This document shows positions 47,525 to 58,221 of a DNA stretch of 64,000 bases, one piece after another. The position numbers and the translations under genes were made by a program. The stretch is from positions 15,252,001-15,316,000 of the forward strand of contig OZ316898.1 in the NCBI GenBank assembly GCA_973895155.1, written 5' to 3'. Position 1 is the stretch's first letter; each line of letters opens with the position of its first letter. Below the pieces are notes generated by a model. The model saw only the letters and a list, made by a program, of their open reading frames with translations, was not told where the DNA came from and made no database searches. Source of the stretch: Marsupella aquatica (lineage: Eukaryota; Marchantiophyta).

Positions 47525-47530
47525 AATAAA
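47525..47530 (+). terminator. Possible polyadenylation signal of the TraB gene
   Basis: AATAAA lies 159 bp after the TraB stop codon, within a usual plant 3' untranslated distance. Confidence 0.4.
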
Positions 47531-49499
47531 GCAGATTATCTTCATGCTAAGCATTGCTGTGATTTTATAGTGAGAGAAATTTAGACTGAGAAAGCTTTAA
47601 TGAGAGCCTCCAAACCAAATTGTGGATTAAATGAAGAACCTGTTGATGTGCAGTTATCTGATTTGGTTCCCAAGAAATGGGAGGTGCAGGAGGGCTGAGG
47701 TTTTGTTCTCTGAGGTCTTTACAAGTCTGTCCGTTTCTGACTCAGATTGTTGTGCTAACTCTAAAATAAAAGTTCCTGGACTTCCATATGCCGCACGGCA
47801 AAAGGCATCTGGCTGGATCAAAGCCACATCACATTTGTCTGGATCGTGAATGTTATCAATCTCGGTATCAAACTAGTTCCCTATCTGAAGGAACGAAGTG
47901 AAAGTTGTAGCTTGCAAAGTCAGACTTCAAAGGAAGCAACTTTCAGAATTAGTACGTGGGTCTACCTAAATTCCAGCAATCTCAGACTGTCAAACCAAGA
48001 GCCCATTCCCCACAGGCCAACTGCACGTGACGGATCCGAGTTGTTTGCACCACAAAAAAACGTGTATATTAAAGTTCAAGTTCTCATGGTTTTGAGTGCC
48101 AATAGTATTTTAGATTAAGAATGGAAACCCGTTTGAACAAGTTTAAAAACAGAGGTGAGAGTCCTGGCTGAAGTGTGCTTGTTCAGGACGTATCAGATCC
48201 ATCGCCATACAGGAAATTCGGTGTCCAATCCAACAAATGATGCTTGATGCCTTCTGAATAAAAGATAAATCCATGGTTTGCAGACGAGTGAACTAACCTG
48301 TGCAGTTAGTCTCCAAGTGAGCCTTGCCGGAGGCCACGATCAGCACAGGTCATCAGCCCTTCACATCATATCCTCCGATTAACGTTTAATATCTTGTACT
48401 AGACGGTGCTAGTTCACACTACATTATTTAGTTAATGGTGACGTAGTGAAAACAATCGCATGGTTCTGTTTTCCAAGGAGCCACAATCCTTATTTCAAAC
48501 CTTTACAAGTTACTATGACACCAACAATATCATTATTGTTTTCAGACCCCTTTCTCATGTTTTGTGCCCATCAGAAATGATTCTAAAGCACAACCCCCAC
48601 TTATTAAAGGATCCCTACAACAAAATCCTACAAACCAGGATTTGATTAAAGACCAATAGAAATAAGTTCCCACCAGAGATTCAAAACAGGATTTTATGAT
48701 CCACAAATATTGGCCTTTGGCAGTCAAATGGAGTATGTAAATTTGAAAATGTTTTCAATTGAGGCTTGGTCAAACGGACTACCCCAAAACAAGCTCGGCC
48801 ATTCAACCAACAGGTTATAGTTTTCCAGATTTGGACATGTCCTCGAAGTGAGATAAAACTCAATGGATTTCACATTTCCCTAACCCCAAACGAACTTTGA
48901 GTATAATTGAAGGGGTATTTTTTACTGAAGTTGGATATGTTTGTGGACAGTTTTGTAGGCAGAACTCAGCTCAATTGACGAAGCTGCAAAGAAACTTCTG
49001 CAGGCTTCAGAGCTTTCAAACTAAGAGCAACCCCACCCGTGGCCTTCAATCACATCGCATTGGGCAGACTACTGAGTCCTTCCGGCAGCTGACCTCTAGA
49101 GAGACAATTAGGCTGGATGGGTTCCGCACCCATACCCTGCACACATCCCACAAGTCCATTTGGCGAGCCATTTGGCAGCACGGGACCATGGGAGGCCCAA
49201 CATCATCATGGCCAACAGGGGGCAACCTCACCTCGTAGCAGGCACGATCCAAAATTCCACCCCTTCAGTCAGTATGACTTTGTCCGTCTGCTTTGGAGCC
49301 CACAACTGCCTGCCAGTAGAGAAAAGTTGGCAGGGGTGACACTTCGACTTTGGTGACTTGGGCTGACAATGCAATTTCTGCAGTGGACCACCCCAGTTCC
49401 CTGATGGGTGGGGATGGTGAAAATTTGCTAGATTCCACCTCTTGGAAAAGGTCCGTCCCTTTGGCAAAACCATTGGTATGTTTTTTGTCATCCTATAGC
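47531..49499. other. Intergenic stretch, no gene seen
   Basis: Scattered short frames without a recognised domain, including one of 113 codons at 48897-49238 rich in Ser, Thr and Gln. Confidence 0.45.
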
Positions 49500-49650
49500 A
49501 ATTTCCCCACCTAGCCACCGGTCTCACTAGTCAACATCTAACTGGTATCCTTAATTTTAGGGAGACTTGACTGCCACAAACTAATCTAAGAAAATTAGAT
49601 AAAGAATCTTCTTAGCATCTTGTCCTTCACATAAATTAGACATTCATGCT
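49500..49650 (+). repeat. Dispersed repeat, copy 1
   Basis: The segment with AGGGAGACTTGACTG and AATCTAAGAAAATTAGATAA, ending TTAGCATCTTG, is clearly similar to 51129-51280 in the same orientation. The two copies bracket the PHD/LTR segment and could be old flanking repeats. Confidence 0.5.
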
Positions 49651-49771
49651 CTACTATTCGTGGAGGAGGTTATCATGCAAGGATTCGACAATTTCATCCA
49701 AGCAGGTGATTATGTTTATTTGCAGCAGACACCACCAACAACACTTGATGTGACCGTAGGTCGGACCATTT

Positions 49772-50072
49772 TTGTGTGTGCATGAAGTGTCACTTTCTGG
49801 TGTCTTGATGTTGGAGGGACGTGATGGTATGGTTTGGAAGGATCATGTGTGCAATTGTGCACCATGTCATCTTCCAAACATTGATGGTACAATGGATCCA
49901 AGCTTAGCACATGTTTGTGTTGGTTTAAAGTGTATGTTGTGTGGATCTGCTCAAGGACCACCTACTATGTTGATTTATGATAAGTGTTCTAGAGGATGGC
50001 ACATGTCGTGTTTGACGGTCACCATTGCCGGAGATTCCTAGTGGATCATGGCTGTGTCCTTGGTGTCGGTGA
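49772..50072 (+). pseudogene. Retroelement-type PHD finger fragment
   Basis: The frame encodes a Cys-rich stretch (CNCAPCHLPN) and a PHD finger (CMLCGSAQGPPTMLIYDKCS, RGWHMSCL). It then shifts by one base near 50025 into PLPEIPSGSWLCPWCR and stops at 50072. The pattern C-x2-C, C-x2-C-x4-H-x2-C, C-x2-C is complete across the shift. PHD fingers bind histone tails, and in retrotransposon polyproteins such fingers sit at the C-terminus and may guide integration. It lies about 310 bp before the LTR-like segment at 50386, which supports a 3' end of a retrotransposon. No integrase was found just upstream, so the assignment is tentative. Confidence 0.6.
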
Positions 50073-50250
50073 CGCCGACTAGTTATCATTTGTGTTCTCT
50101 TGGCAGATATGGATTGCAGGTAGGTGATCGATGGGGCTCACTTGCATCCGGCCTCCTGATCTTCACACCTGAAAAGGTTTATATCAACCTTGTAGAACTC
50201 ATGGCTAGCTAGAGTTAGGGGACCTTACTCCCAACTAGGGGGGCAATTAT

Positions 50251-50381
50251 GGGTTTTGGACATGTGTGGACATGAGTTCCACTTGTACTCCATTCTCTTG
50301 TGTTTGTGATGTGGCAGTGTGACTATGTCTGGATGTATGTAACAAGCGATGTATGTTGTGTAGCGATGTGTATGCGCACGA
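50251..50381 (+). repeat. Direct repeat, copy 1 (about 131 bp)
   Basis: Starts GGGTTTTGGACATGTGTGG and ends TATGCGCACGA. Nearly identical to 50713-50843. Confidence 0.85.
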
Positions 50382-50385
50382 TAGC

Positions 50386-50713
50386 TGTCACACCATTCTA
50401 GGTAGTGTTAGAGTGTATTGTACTATCTAGATCTGTATGTTTGGTATGTGTACTATATGAGCCGATAAGGTTCTATTAGGTTTGTGTGAGAGGGTAGTTC
50501 TCTCTTGTGAGGCATCAAAAGGTTATCTTTCAATGTTGAGCCTTGGAGAGAGGAGCTCGTGTTGTGACTATGGTGGTTGGAGCTCTTTCTATGTAGCGTG
50601 GATTCCTTGAGTGCAAGGTGTGTTGGCTTGACATATGTGTGTGATCGGATCGGACGGGATCGAGTGCGTATTATTGGCGTCAATCATGGTTTGTTTGGAT
50701 TTAGATTATTGTG
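50386..50713 (+). repeat. Partial LTR, plus orientation
   Basis: Starts TGTCACACCATTCTAGG and matches the LTR start at 26506-26185 in inverse orientation over about 300 bp. It ends abruptly where the 131-bp direct repeat begins again, so it is truncated or was inserted into that repeat. Confidence 0.65.
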
Positions 50714-50843
50714 GGATTTTGACATGTGTGGACATGAGTTCCACTTGTATTCCATTCTCTTTTGTTTGTGATGTGGCAGTGTGACTATGTCTGGATGTAT
50801 GTGACAAGCAATATATGTTGTGTAGCAATGTGTATGCGCACGA
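50713..50843 (+). repeat. Direct repeat, copy 2 (about 131 bp)
   Basis: Second copy of 50251-50381, directly after the partial LTR. Differences are a few substitutions and one short indel. Confidence 0.85.
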
Positions 50844-51128
50844 CAAAGTTAACCCAAGACTAGAGTAAATTATAGGTGAGAGTATACCCTTCTGAGAGCA
50901 CTTCATTGTGCACATACTTAGATATCAATTTCAAGAGTAGAGACTCAAAGAGAGAAGAGGATTATCATAGAGTAGCTTGTGAGCTTGCCAGGCAATGGCG
51001 GATGTACTGGTTTGTGCATAAGGATTCTTCTCTTGGCCGTGGACGTAGCCCAGACACTGACAATGAACCATGTATCTTTGTGTCAGTGTTGATTTCTTGT
51101 TTAGGTTGGTTCTTAGTGATGTTGTGTT

Positions 51129-51280
51129 GTGCAATAATTCCCCACCATTCCCACCTAGTCACAAACTCCATTAGCCAGAATGTGATTGCTACCCTCAAGT
51201 CTAGGGAGATTTAACAGTCAAAAATCATTCTAGGAAAAATTATATAAGGAACATTGTTAGCATCTTCTTCACACAGGTGA
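51129..51280 (+). repeat. Dispersed repeat, copy 2
   Basis: Similar to 49500-49650 (AGGGAGATTTAACAG, ATTATATAAGGAAC, TTAGCATCTTC). A third, shorter relative lies near 26890. Confidence 0.5.
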
Positions 51281-53079
51281 CATTGGCCACATTGCAAATG
51301 AGGAAATATATTAAGATAGCTCTTGCTTGTAGAGGTATATGCTTGATGGAACCCTTTCCAAAAGAAATTTAGGTGATAGGCCCTTACAAAACTTTTGTTA
51401 CAAACTAGGCCCCCTCCGATAGTTTTGTGTCAAATTTTCTTGTAACATTCCTCTGAGGAGTTTTAGTTTGATACTATCACCAATAAGAGCTATAATTGTG
51501 AAGTTTAGAGTCAAACCGAGAGTCAAGCCATGCTTAATGACAAATACACCATTGGGGGACCCGCCTAGTAATGGCCGCCGTTGTGCAATTTGGGAGTTCC
51601 TAAGTGAAGACAATATGGTTCATGTCTTCATGTTTTAATTTTGTCTTTAGGTTTTCACGAAACCTATGCATAGGGTTTGCATGATGTTTAGACGTTTCTA
51701 TTTGTTCTTTTGTCTAAGTACGGAATGATTCCCTCTACTTTTGGCCATTGGTCCCTATTGCAATGTTTACAAATTGTCTTCTCAAATCTAGACCCCTAAT
51801 TTGTCTAAGTATGGAAGGAACCAAAAATCTTTTACTCTTGGCTGTTTTCACTTGTTGCAACACCTTGACATATTAACACCCTGTGTGAAACAAAGCCACC
51901 ATGGACTCAATCATAACGGGAAAAATTCTGCTAGCCTACAGGAACTAGACTAAATATCTAGACTAAATATTGTATGATCCCACTGTCCTCTAGCGATGGA
52001 TCCCTTAAAACTCTATAATCATGTGAATACATAATCCTTTATATCTTCAAGCATAGGCATATTCTATAATCATTTGAAGACAATCCATTATGTCTTTAAG
52101 CATAGACATACGCACGGTGGACTGTGATGCAACGTGCAATGGATTTCAGTGGGAAATGTACACTTTACCATGCATTTAGGCACCACATAAGAACCATGTG
52201 CACGAAACCTATGTAGGGGGCGTAGTTGGTAACAACATTTTTGTGGGGAGCGTATTTTTGGCAGCTTGGCTTTTTCATCAGACCGGTGCGCTGCGGGTGA
52301 TGATCGGTTGTTGCTAGGGGATCATGTTTTTATGAGCCTTTTTACGGAGGTTTTGGTTACCAGAAGTGTACACTGAGCTCTTAAGTTGGTTTTAGGGATT
52401 CGGGTTAGCTTGGAGGCGGCTTTTTGGGGTGGAAGCTGAGCTAAGTTTGGGGGAAGGAGAGTGCAAAAGGGGTTGCAAAGTTCAGAGTTGTGTGCTAGCA
52501 GGATTGTTTGGTGACGCTGCATAAGACATCTCCAAAAGAGGAGGACAAGACGTGCAAATCAACAAGGGCCGAGGGTTTTTGCTGTAGTGAAGAATTGTGA
52601 AGAGGAAGAGTGGGGGCAACTGTTAAGAGAAGTGGATGGAGATTAACAAGAGTTGAGCCTGCGTAGACAGGCTACGAGCTTAAGGCATTAGCAAACCGAC
52701 TATTGTAAGCTGACGCGACACGGGCTTTAAGGTAGAGAAAGGAGAGTAGCAGCTACAAGGGCCTGCATCAAATGAGGTGCACTACGTTTCAAACCAAAGG
52801 AAAAGGGGAGCAAACATTGTTGTTCGTCTAAATACTGATAATCCAAAGGAGTAAGAACAAGTTAAGAGAAGATATCAGGGCATTTCTATGCCAACGGGAT
52901 CCGGGACAATCTTCCTTTCTGCTGACAAACTGAGAGATTCGACAGCCACAGTGGGCTGCTCAAGTGGTGAAGATTGACCCGAGAGGAGAGGAGGTCGTCC
53001 GACATCTAAAGGTGAGATTGACTGTTTTCTCAACTTTCTTGGGAGCAAGGATAGTCAATTCAAGCAAGCCTATGGATTA
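51281..53079. other. Non-coding stretch, possibly including a LINE 5' region
   Basis: No gene is supported. The part from about 52550 leads straight into the LINE ORF1 and may be its 5' untranslated region. A near-duplicate pair of CTATAATCAT(G/T)TGAA segments occurs near 52014 and 52066. Confidence 0.4.
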
Positions 53080-53082
53080 TGA

Positions 53083-54534
53083 TGGTGCACGCGTAGGGGA
53101 AGAGCAGGCCTTGCACCCAATTATATAGAAAGAGAGAACTATGCTTCTCAGGGAGCTCCGGAATCATACAGCAGACCGGACTCACGCAGCATGCCCTTTC
53201 AAGGCGGTGGTTGCTATTCTCAGGCAAACTCCTTTAGGCGAACACCTTTTGTCCTGCAGCGACCGTATGACATCTTTGAGAATCCAAACCAGCCACGGGA
53301 GCCATATTTGAAAAGGACCTGGCAGCAAGAGAATCAAAATGCAGGGGGTTTTAGATTTGAGCCAATTAGGACGCAGCATCAGCCGACTGGTAGTCAGTCG
53401 GCAACTGAATGGAATGCGGACACGGCTCCTAGTGAGAGATCTCCGACCCCACCAACATCTAACATACCAGCCAATCAGCGAGAGAGGACTGCAATCAAAA
53501 AGAATGCTACATCTGGTCAAGGGCGGGCGATGGAAGCAATAACTGAGGATTTCATCAACATTCTCAAAGAAATCGGGGAGGTTTCTAAAGGGGACTGGAG
53601 TACAAAACTTGTTGCGACAGTGGAATGGACACTGGAGGAGGCGGCCAACAATGTTTGACAGTTGTATAACTGCGCTATGTTGTGTTATTTTATGGATAGA
53701 GCGCCAATGTTGCCCGTCTTTAGAGCTTGGGTAGAGGAAATGATGGTCTATGGCAGGAATTGGCCGGTCTTGCAAGTGAAATTTGTGGGAAAAAATTTCT
53801 ACCTCATTTTGTCTTTGAAATGCTAACCACAAAGATTTAGCTCTTTCGGCTGCGCCTTGGTATGTCAAACGCAAACTTGTATTCACCTTCCCATGGGAAC
53901 CTTCGATATTTGCACAGAAAGATACACTAAGCTTCCAGTATGGATTGAGTTGCCATTTCGTGCACTGGTATTGGAAGGCTGTCGGATCAAGATTGTTGAA
54001 TCCTTGGGCAAGCTACTGCACTACATTCAGGGTGACAAGTACAGCTTGTATCCCCACAATAGAGCATGTACTCTATGGGACACTGAACGAGAAGTGCCAT
54101 TCAGTGCGCGGGTTAAGATTTGCGAAGATATAAGCATTTGGCAACCAATTCAATTTAAGAATATACTGTTCCATTGTTTCAAATGTAACAAGAAGGGTCA
54201 TGTTGCTCGCAAATGCAGAGAAGGTATGGATGAGGTGGTGGCCCCTGAGGAAGAGCATCATGGGGATGAGGACAAAGCACTTTCCCTTGATGAAAAGGAT
54301 GAAGAGGCTGAAGGGGATCCGGAAGAGGTGTTAAGGAATCAATTGGCAAGGAATTTACGGGCCAAAAATGGGGGACACCGGGCTACCCCAGAGGAGGGTC
54401 TGACAGAGATGGAGATAGTCACAACAGACAAAGCGCGAGAGCACACAAATATGGAACCTACACAAGGAGGGGAGGACTTAGGCAAAAATCAACCAAAGTT
54501 AAGGGAAGAGCCCACTACAGTGGAATCCGAGTAG
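53083..54534 (+). pseudogene. LINE ORF1 (DUF4283 plus CCHC zinc knuckle), two in-frame stops
   Basis: One frame runs from 53083 to the stop at 54532-54534, interrupted only by TGA at 53656-53658 and TAA at 53824-53826. The N-terminal part is Gln/Pro/Arg-rich. Residues encoded at 53700-54090 match the DUF4283 pattern of plant LINE ORF1 (LPVWIELPFRAL, SLGKLLHYIQGDK). A CCHC knuckle CFKCNKKGHVARKC lies at 54175-54216, followed by a Glu-rich tail. ORF1 proteins bind element RNA. No endonuclease or reverse transcriptase follows within the next 1.5 kb, so the element is 3'-deleted or interrupted. Confidence 0.8.
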
Positions 54535-55722
54535 AATCTCAAAACAATATATGCTTTTGCTCCTAAGAGGAGAGACCTTTCCTCTTTGCTTGTAGCGACT
54601 GTAGCTACCTTATTAGATACAACCATGAATCGAATGGCAGAGCCAAAGCATATATGTTTGTCTGAGAACTCATCTGTGCGATCCAGCTCTCCCTCAAGGA
54701 GGGAGGACCAGGGGGCTTTCTCATACCACGGGGATTCAAAAGCTGATCTGGACATGCCAGAATATGAAGCTTACATCTCTAGCAAAGATACTACTACATA
54801 TTCGGTCATTTTGTGAAGCTTATTTCTTAGCCCCTCGGAGATTTGCCATTCAAAACACATTGCAACGGTTGCAAAACAACACGCTTCGCAACTTGCAATG
54901 CCCATTTCATCGCAAAACCAGGTTGCAATGTCAATGGCTTCGCTAACTGCATGCAAAACTAATCACATTGTATACTAAAGCGAAACGTCTAAAATGCGAG
55001 ACCTGTGTAAGAAGGCGCCGCTATCGCTCCGCACTTCCGAACCTTTCCGCTTTATACTGTTACCAAACCGTTTTCATGGCAAACCAGTTTTGATTTAAAT
55101 GGCTTCGCTAATTTAACGAAGGTGAGAGAATGACACGTTTGCGATGGTGTGAGCTTTAGAGACATTACGAAACAGATAATATGGAAGAATTACCATATGA
55201 AAGCCATGGATAAATTACGAATTTGTTGTAATGGGTCTTTTGAGATTAAACTAGAATGGACAGATTGAGAAGCAATTCATGTCGCAAGTTAGGGAAACGC
55301 ATAGTATGGAAAAAGTCTATAACGTATTGCATGGCCATTTTGTGAAGCCGTTGAGATGAATTCATGTTCGCAAATTACTCGCAAACTTTGAACCAACTTA
55401 TATGAAGAAAAAACACCAAGGTAGAATGGTTGGAGGGAGGAGGGAGGAGCCTGGAGGTTCAAGGATGCAAAGGGGGAGTTTAGGGTGGTTATGGGTCATA
55501 TTGGCAAAATAAGGAAGGAGAGAGAAAACAAGTATGTCTATGTTGAAAATGTATAGTGTAAAATAGACATAAATTATCAATCACTATATGTGTCATATAG
55601 ATCATTTCAAATTAAACCGTCAAATGGAAATATAGAAATGCTTTATGTATATAATAACCAAGAAGTATGACATGCGTAATAGTCTAGGCTTGGACCAAAG
55701 TGTATATATATATACATATCCC
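54535..55722. other. LINE 3' continuation and AT-rich spacer
   Basis: A short frame (54586-54816) after ORF1 has no known domain. Further on, ATGGCTTCGCTAA recurs near 54934 and 55100, and a (TA)n tract lies at about 55700-55715. Confidence 0.4.
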
Positions 55723-56037
55723 TCACACTTGGTCCTCACCTTCAGGGTCATCTAGGTTTGATACAACAATTATATCTGGTTTTTCTGAAACAATGGATCG
55801 AGACCGTGGCACACATGTGATGACCAGCGACCACTCTAGGTCGGGGGGGTATGGAATGTAGAAACACTGCTCTACATGAGCTGGGAAAGTAAATGGTTCT
55901 GATATTTGCCAATGAGATGCCTGGAAACTAGTGGCAGATGTCTTCAACCATGTGAACCCACTCTCATCTTGAAGTACAGTTCGATTTTGACCAGCAAGAT
56001 TTACTTTGAACCACTTGCACTTCAAGACATATTCCAC
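55723..56037 (-). pseudogene. DUF4216 fragment of another CACTA transposase
   Basis: A 104-codon minus-strand frame with LKCKWF, SGFTWLKTS, EPFTFPAHVEQCFYIPYP and EWSLVI matches the DUF4216 domain found at the C-terminus of CACTA transposase genes. It also aligns with the DUF4216 exon of the 18-kb element here (EPFVFPSQVEQAFF). The rest of the transposase is missing. It abuts the start of the ParB/methylase unit. Confidence 0.75.
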
Positions 56038-56095
56038 AACGCAGTATCCTCTCAGTCAAGTTGAGCTTCCTTGTCCAAAACCGAGGCGATTGAAA

Positions 56096-56652
56096 ATGGA
56101 ACATGTTGGTGAGTTTGCCGTTCAGAATGTCGATGACATTGAGAAATTGGTGGTCGATGTCATTGAAAAGCACGTGATGTCGTTTGGAGTTGATGCAAAT
56201 GGGTTACCAAAGGAGCCTCCTTTATGTCATCTCGTTCACATGGAGGTTGTACGCACTCTTCAGAGGAACAGTCAGTCGATTGAGAAGCTGAAGGACTCAT
56301 TCCGGACATCTGGATACAATTTGTCCATTGGCATGCGCTTTTTTGTTCAGCCATCCAACGCTGAAGGTAATCCACAAATTTGTACAGATGAAATTTGGGG
56401 CACTTGGGATCCTCTTTGGATCAGAACCAGTTGTTTGAAGCGGAATGTGAATCAGACCCTGCTTTCCACGTCCTCAAAGACAAAATGTTCTATGTTTTTG
56501 ATGGAAATCATCGGTTGTTTTCGTGGACTCAAGTCACAAATGAGAGTCCAGAGAATCCTAAGTATCATCCTCGCGTGCAATGCACAATTTTCAAAGGAGA
56601 CAAGGCATCAATCATCGAGATTGAGGCAGCGATGCATATTGTTAACCAATGA
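56096..56652 (+). pseudogene. ParB/sulfiredoxin-like N-terminal domain protein
   Basis: The ATG at 56096 opens a frame with LVHMEVVRTLQRNSQSIEKL and DSFRTSGYNLSIGMRFFVQP, the ParB box pattern (a line of substrate residues, then a helix, then G-x-x..I). After a one-base shift near 56390-56395 it continues with KMFYVFDGNHRLFSWTQV, the second ParB/Srx motif (D-G-x-H-R). In bacteria this fold binds nucleotides in ParB, and it is often fused to DNA methylases in phages and plasmids. Here it is followed by an intron bearing a TAGCGCC palindrome and further exons. I know no land-plant host gene of this layout. The domain call rests on motif pattern and needs a profile search. Confidence 0.6.
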
Positions 56653-56738
56653 GTTTACTTTCACCACCAACTACTCTTCCCAAATTTGATTGTTTCCCTT
56701 CAACAATTTCTCCCTTTTTTCAGGTTGTGTTGTTAGGT

Positions 56739-56753
56739 TAGCGCCAGGCGCTA
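56739..56753. repeat. Palindrome in intron 1 of the ParB/methylase unit
   Basis: TAGCGCCAGGCGCTA, an exact 7-1-7 inverted repeat identical to 224-238. It sits 24 bp before the intron acceptor TCATAG (exon resumes at 56778). Confidence 0.9.
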
Positions 56754-56777
56754 TTTCTAATGTCCTCAATTTCATAG

Positions 56778-58123
56778 GACGGGACGGGCAGTGGTAGAGT
56801 CTTCTTGGATTTTGGATGCGGACAGAATCAGGAGGATTTTGGCTCATGATCTGGAGTACTACAAACCCATAATTGATGAGGCAAATTATGCAAAATTTGA
56901 GAAGACGAGGAAAGGAACCCGAAAGGGTTTGTGGTTTACCAAGAAGATGCCGATGGAGGCGTTGGTATACATCTTGTATGAAAACAAGATCAAATCGTAC
57001 TCGCAGCAATTTCAGGTGATGAAGAACCAGGCGAGCAATTTTGGCGCTCCATGGTTGGTCAAAGAGACGAATCTTTGACACAGTCAGATGATGAAGGAAG
57101 CCACTAAGGAGTGGACCGTCAAAACTCCGAAGCTCACTTCCTTGCTAAGCCCAGAGTTTGAAGATTTCATGGACACTTGCGCTGAGATGTATTGTCTTAC
57201 AGATCGACTCAAATGTGAAAAGGTCCCTGAAGCTGTATTCTGCACCATGGATAGAGCTCGCTTGTTCACTGCCAATTTGACATTAGATCCAAAATTGCGA
57301 AGTACATTGCTTGTTGCACATTGTACTCCCGAGTTAAGGAAACAGTTTTTCCATCCACTCAAAGTATCGGACGACCCCGTGAAGCAGTGGTGCCACACCT
57401 GGCATGTTTGGAACACGATTGAGGGGATAGCAACTACTCTCCTCAAGGCATGTTTGAAGGAGGCTATGGGTTCATGCACCGAACAACGTCTTACAACACT
57501 AGGTGGAGAACTGATTCCCTTTGAGAAGTTGAAGGCTTTGATTGTAGATGATTTTAGAAAGTATGGGGATTCCGTAAGGGCCAACTTTTTCAACACTATT
57601 TAGGAGTCCAAGTACGCTGACAAGGAGGATTTGAGTGAAGTGAACCGTAAGAGAGCCAAGAGATATTTGTATCGATACTATGTGAAAATGGAGAGGAGTG
57701 ACCCGAGCTATTTTTGGGCTTATCCTGGTGCCTTCCAGAAATGGGCCATTGTGAATTTGAGGTCCAAAGCGTTTGGAGACTTTCTTGGGTACACCATGTA
57801 TCCACCGGAGGGAAAGTTTCCCCCAAGGAAAATGGCAAAGTGGGAGGTTTTGCATTGTCCGTGGTATCTTGACACAGACAAGTGGAATTCATCGTTTGAT
57901 GAGAGAGAGAAAGATGCTTTTCACAAGTTATCAAAGAATTTGGAGCCCAGAAACATTTTGTAAGAGATGAAGCAGGGAATTGATGCCAAGATTGATCTCT
58001 CGGCGATAGAGCTCCAACGGATTTGTGAGACGCAAGTCATCCAAGTTGCAAGGAGTCAAAAACCAAGAGCAAAACCCAAGCAAGAAACAACCCCAAGTGG
58101 ATCTCAAAAAGAGACCAAAAAAA
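56778..58123 (+). pseudogene. Alpha-helical middle segment of the ParB/methylase unit
   Basis: One frame throughout, with stops at about 57076 (TGA), 57601 (TAG) and 57961 (TAA). It is rich in Lys, Glu, Leu and Trp and predicted mostly helical (ADRIRRILAHDLEYYKPIID, KTRKGTRKGLWFTKKMP, CTPELRKQFFHPLKVSDD). The end is basic and low-complexity (PRAKPKQETTPSGSQKETKK). The exon ends at GTGAGT (58124) in phase 1 and resumes at 58222, which restores a Lys-Arg junction in frame. It follows the ParB-like domain in the place where bacterial ParB has its helix-turn-helix DNA-binding region, but I cannot recognise such a motif. No family known. Confidence 0.55.
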
Positions 58124-58179
58124 GTGAGTTCCTAATTTTGTAGCTTCAACTCTTCATAATTGTCAATGTTTTATTTGGC

Positions 58180-58194
58180 TAGCGCTAGGTGCTG
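58180..58194. repeat. Palindrome in intron 2 of the ParB/methylase unit
   Basis: TAGCGCTAGGTGCTG, a divergent copy, followed by TTATTAATG like the copy at 95. It lies inside the GTGAGT..GCAG intron 58124-58221. Confidence 0.8.
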
Positions 58195-58221
58195 TTATTA
58201 ATGTAATAATTTCTCTAGCAG

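Noticed and set aside
26185-50713. One 24-kb LTR retrotransposon between the two LTR-like segments
   Set aside because: The two segments are in inverse orientation and two intact host genes lie between them, so they are separate copies.
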